A stretch of 6,116 nucleotides of DNA from Spirochaetes bacterium RBG_16_67_19. Lineage in GTDB: Bacteria > Spirochaetota > Spirochaetia > SZUA-6 > DRHE01. Under the pieces are notes generated by a model. That model worked only from the letters and a program-made list of their open reading frames with translations. It was not told where the DNA came from and did no database searches. The translations under genes and the position numbers were made by a program. The stretch is taken from the NCBI GenBank assembly GCA_001829505.1, contig MIBK01000058.1, forward strand, positions 1-6,116. The letters are read 5' to 3'. This document shows positions 5,381-6,116 of this stretch, one piece after another. Every line of letters starts with the position of its first letter. Positions within the stretch are counted from its first letter, which is position 1.

Positions 5381-6116
5381 TTTTCACGGCGCCGAAGGTC
5401 AGCCCGCGCACCATGTAGCGCTGAAACACCCAGGCCAGCGCCATGGGCGGCAAGGTGGCAATCGCCGCCGAGGCGGTCAGCGGTCCCCAGAAGATCTGCT
5501 CGACGGCGATGAAGCCCGAGATGCCGATGGGCAGGGTCGTGGCGGCCCGGCGGGTGAAGATCATGGCCAGGAGGAACTCATTCCAGGAGAAGATGAAGCA
5601 GAAGACGCCGGTGGCGACCAGCCCCGGCTTGATCATCGGCAGGACCACGCTCCACAGCACCCGCCAGGGGGAGCAGCCGTCGATCAGGGCGCTTTCCTCC
5701 ACGGAAATGGGCACCTCGTCGATGAAGGATTTCATCATCCAGATCACGAAGGGCACGTTGACCAGCAGGTACATGAGCGGCAGGATGGCCCGGGTGTCGA
5801 CAAGTCTCAGCCGGGCGGCGATGATGAACAGCGGGATGGAAACCACGATGGGCGGCAGCATCCGCAGGCTGAGGAACCAGAACAGCAGCCGCTGCCCGCC
5901 GACCCGCTGTCGGGATATGGCGTAGGCCGCCAGGGAGCCGACCGCCAGCGACAGAACCACGTTGATAGCCGCGGTGAGGAACGAATTGAGCACCAGGATC
6001 GGGATATTGGTGGCCCTGAATACCTGGACGAAGTTGGACAAGGTAGGCCGGAACAGCAGCAGCCGCGGGGGCAGGGAAAAGATGTCCACATCGTGCTTGA
6101 ACGAGGAGGTGACGAG
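5376..6116 (-). CDS. MalG-type sugar ABC transporter permease, 5' end beyond the window
   Basis: This is the last 246 codons of an inner-membrane permease whose start lies past base 6116. The frame is open to the edge and the first residues, LVTSSFKHDVDIFSLP, match residues 33-48 of the complete MalG copy, so roughly 32 residues are missing. A GTG at 6089 lies inside conserved sequence and is not the true start. Membrane segments and the EAA loop (VEESALIDGCSPWRVL then VVLPMIKPG) are intact, as are FSWNEFLLA and the tail RGLTFGAVKT. It stops with TAG at 5376, 41 nt before the binding-protein gene. The usual operon order puts MalG last, so this gene probably ends an upstream importer operon with its own MalF and binding protein. 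It may also join the same transcript as the downstream genes. Identity to the second MalG is about 71% over the whole visible length. Confidence 0.93.
   Translation of the reverse strand, partial: LVTSSFKHDVDIFSLPPRLLLFRPTLSNFVQVFRATNIPILVLNSFLTAAINVVLSLAVGSLAAYAISRQRVGGQRLLFWFLSLRMLPPIVVSIPLFIIAARLRLVDTRAILPLMYLLVNVPFVIWMMKSFIDEVPISVEESALIDGCSPWRVLWSVVLPMIKPGLVATGVFCFIFSWNEFLLAMIFTRRAATTLPIGISGFIAVEQIFWGPLTASAAIATLPPMALAWVFQRYMVRGLTFGAVKT
5376..6116 (-). repeat. Diverged duplicate segment, copy 2 (matches 2201-2941)
   Basis: This is the partner of the segment at 2201-2941, in the same orientation and of the same length, 741 bp. The match runs to the window edge, so the duplicated unit extends to the right and may include a further MalF-type and binding-protein gene. 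Confidence 0.85.

Noticed and set aside
1..6116. RNA genes, CRISPR arrays, insertion sequences and phage-like genes
   Set aside because: No tRNA-like cloverleaf, regularly spaced repeat array, transposase motif or integration site was seen on either strand.

Overview
All seven coding regions read on the minus strand, so transcription runs from the right edge (base 6116) to the left edge (base 1). The DNA is GC-rich with strong G/C preference at third codon positions. Start codons are mixed (ATG, GTG, TTG) and gene spacing is tight, as in a bacterial operon. The two binding proteins have Sec signal peptides without a lipobox cysteine, which suggests soluble periplasmic proteins and hence a diderm bacterium. 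I cannot name the organism. The mature N-terminus of the solute-binding protein (AAGQQE) and the histidine kinase H-box (REIHDVVGYTLTNI) recall spirochaete proteins, but this is a weak impression from memory.

Layout in transcription order: (1) 6116-5376, the 3' part of a MalG-type sugar permease gene cut by the window edge; (2) 5334-3937, a family-1 extracellular solute-binding protein; (3) 3925-3056, a MalF-type permease; (4) 3037-2201, a second complete MalG-type permease about 71% identical to the first; (5) 2199-982, a membrane histidine kinase of the HisKA_3 (NarX/DesK) class; (6) 979-311, a NarL/FixJ-type response regulator; (7) a 120-bp intergenic region (191-310) with a cluster of GGTAC-core repeats including a perfect 8-7-8 inverted repeat; (8) 190-1, the 5' end of a ribose-type periplasmic binding protein that runs off the left edge.

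Genes 2-6 have junctions of 1 to 18 nt and look like one transcription unit: a CUT1-type carbohydrate importer (binding protein plus two permeases, no ATPase in the window) followed by a two-component system. The kinase has six predicted membrane helices and no sizeable extracytoplasmic domain. A reasonable inference is that it reads the state of the membrane or the neighbouring transporter and that the regulator controls sugar-uptake genes, possibly including the downstream ribose-type operon through the GGTAC cluster. Two MalG paralogues flanking the binding protein indicate an ancient tandem duplication of the importer. Every family here is known; the combination and the repeat cluster are what merit a second look.
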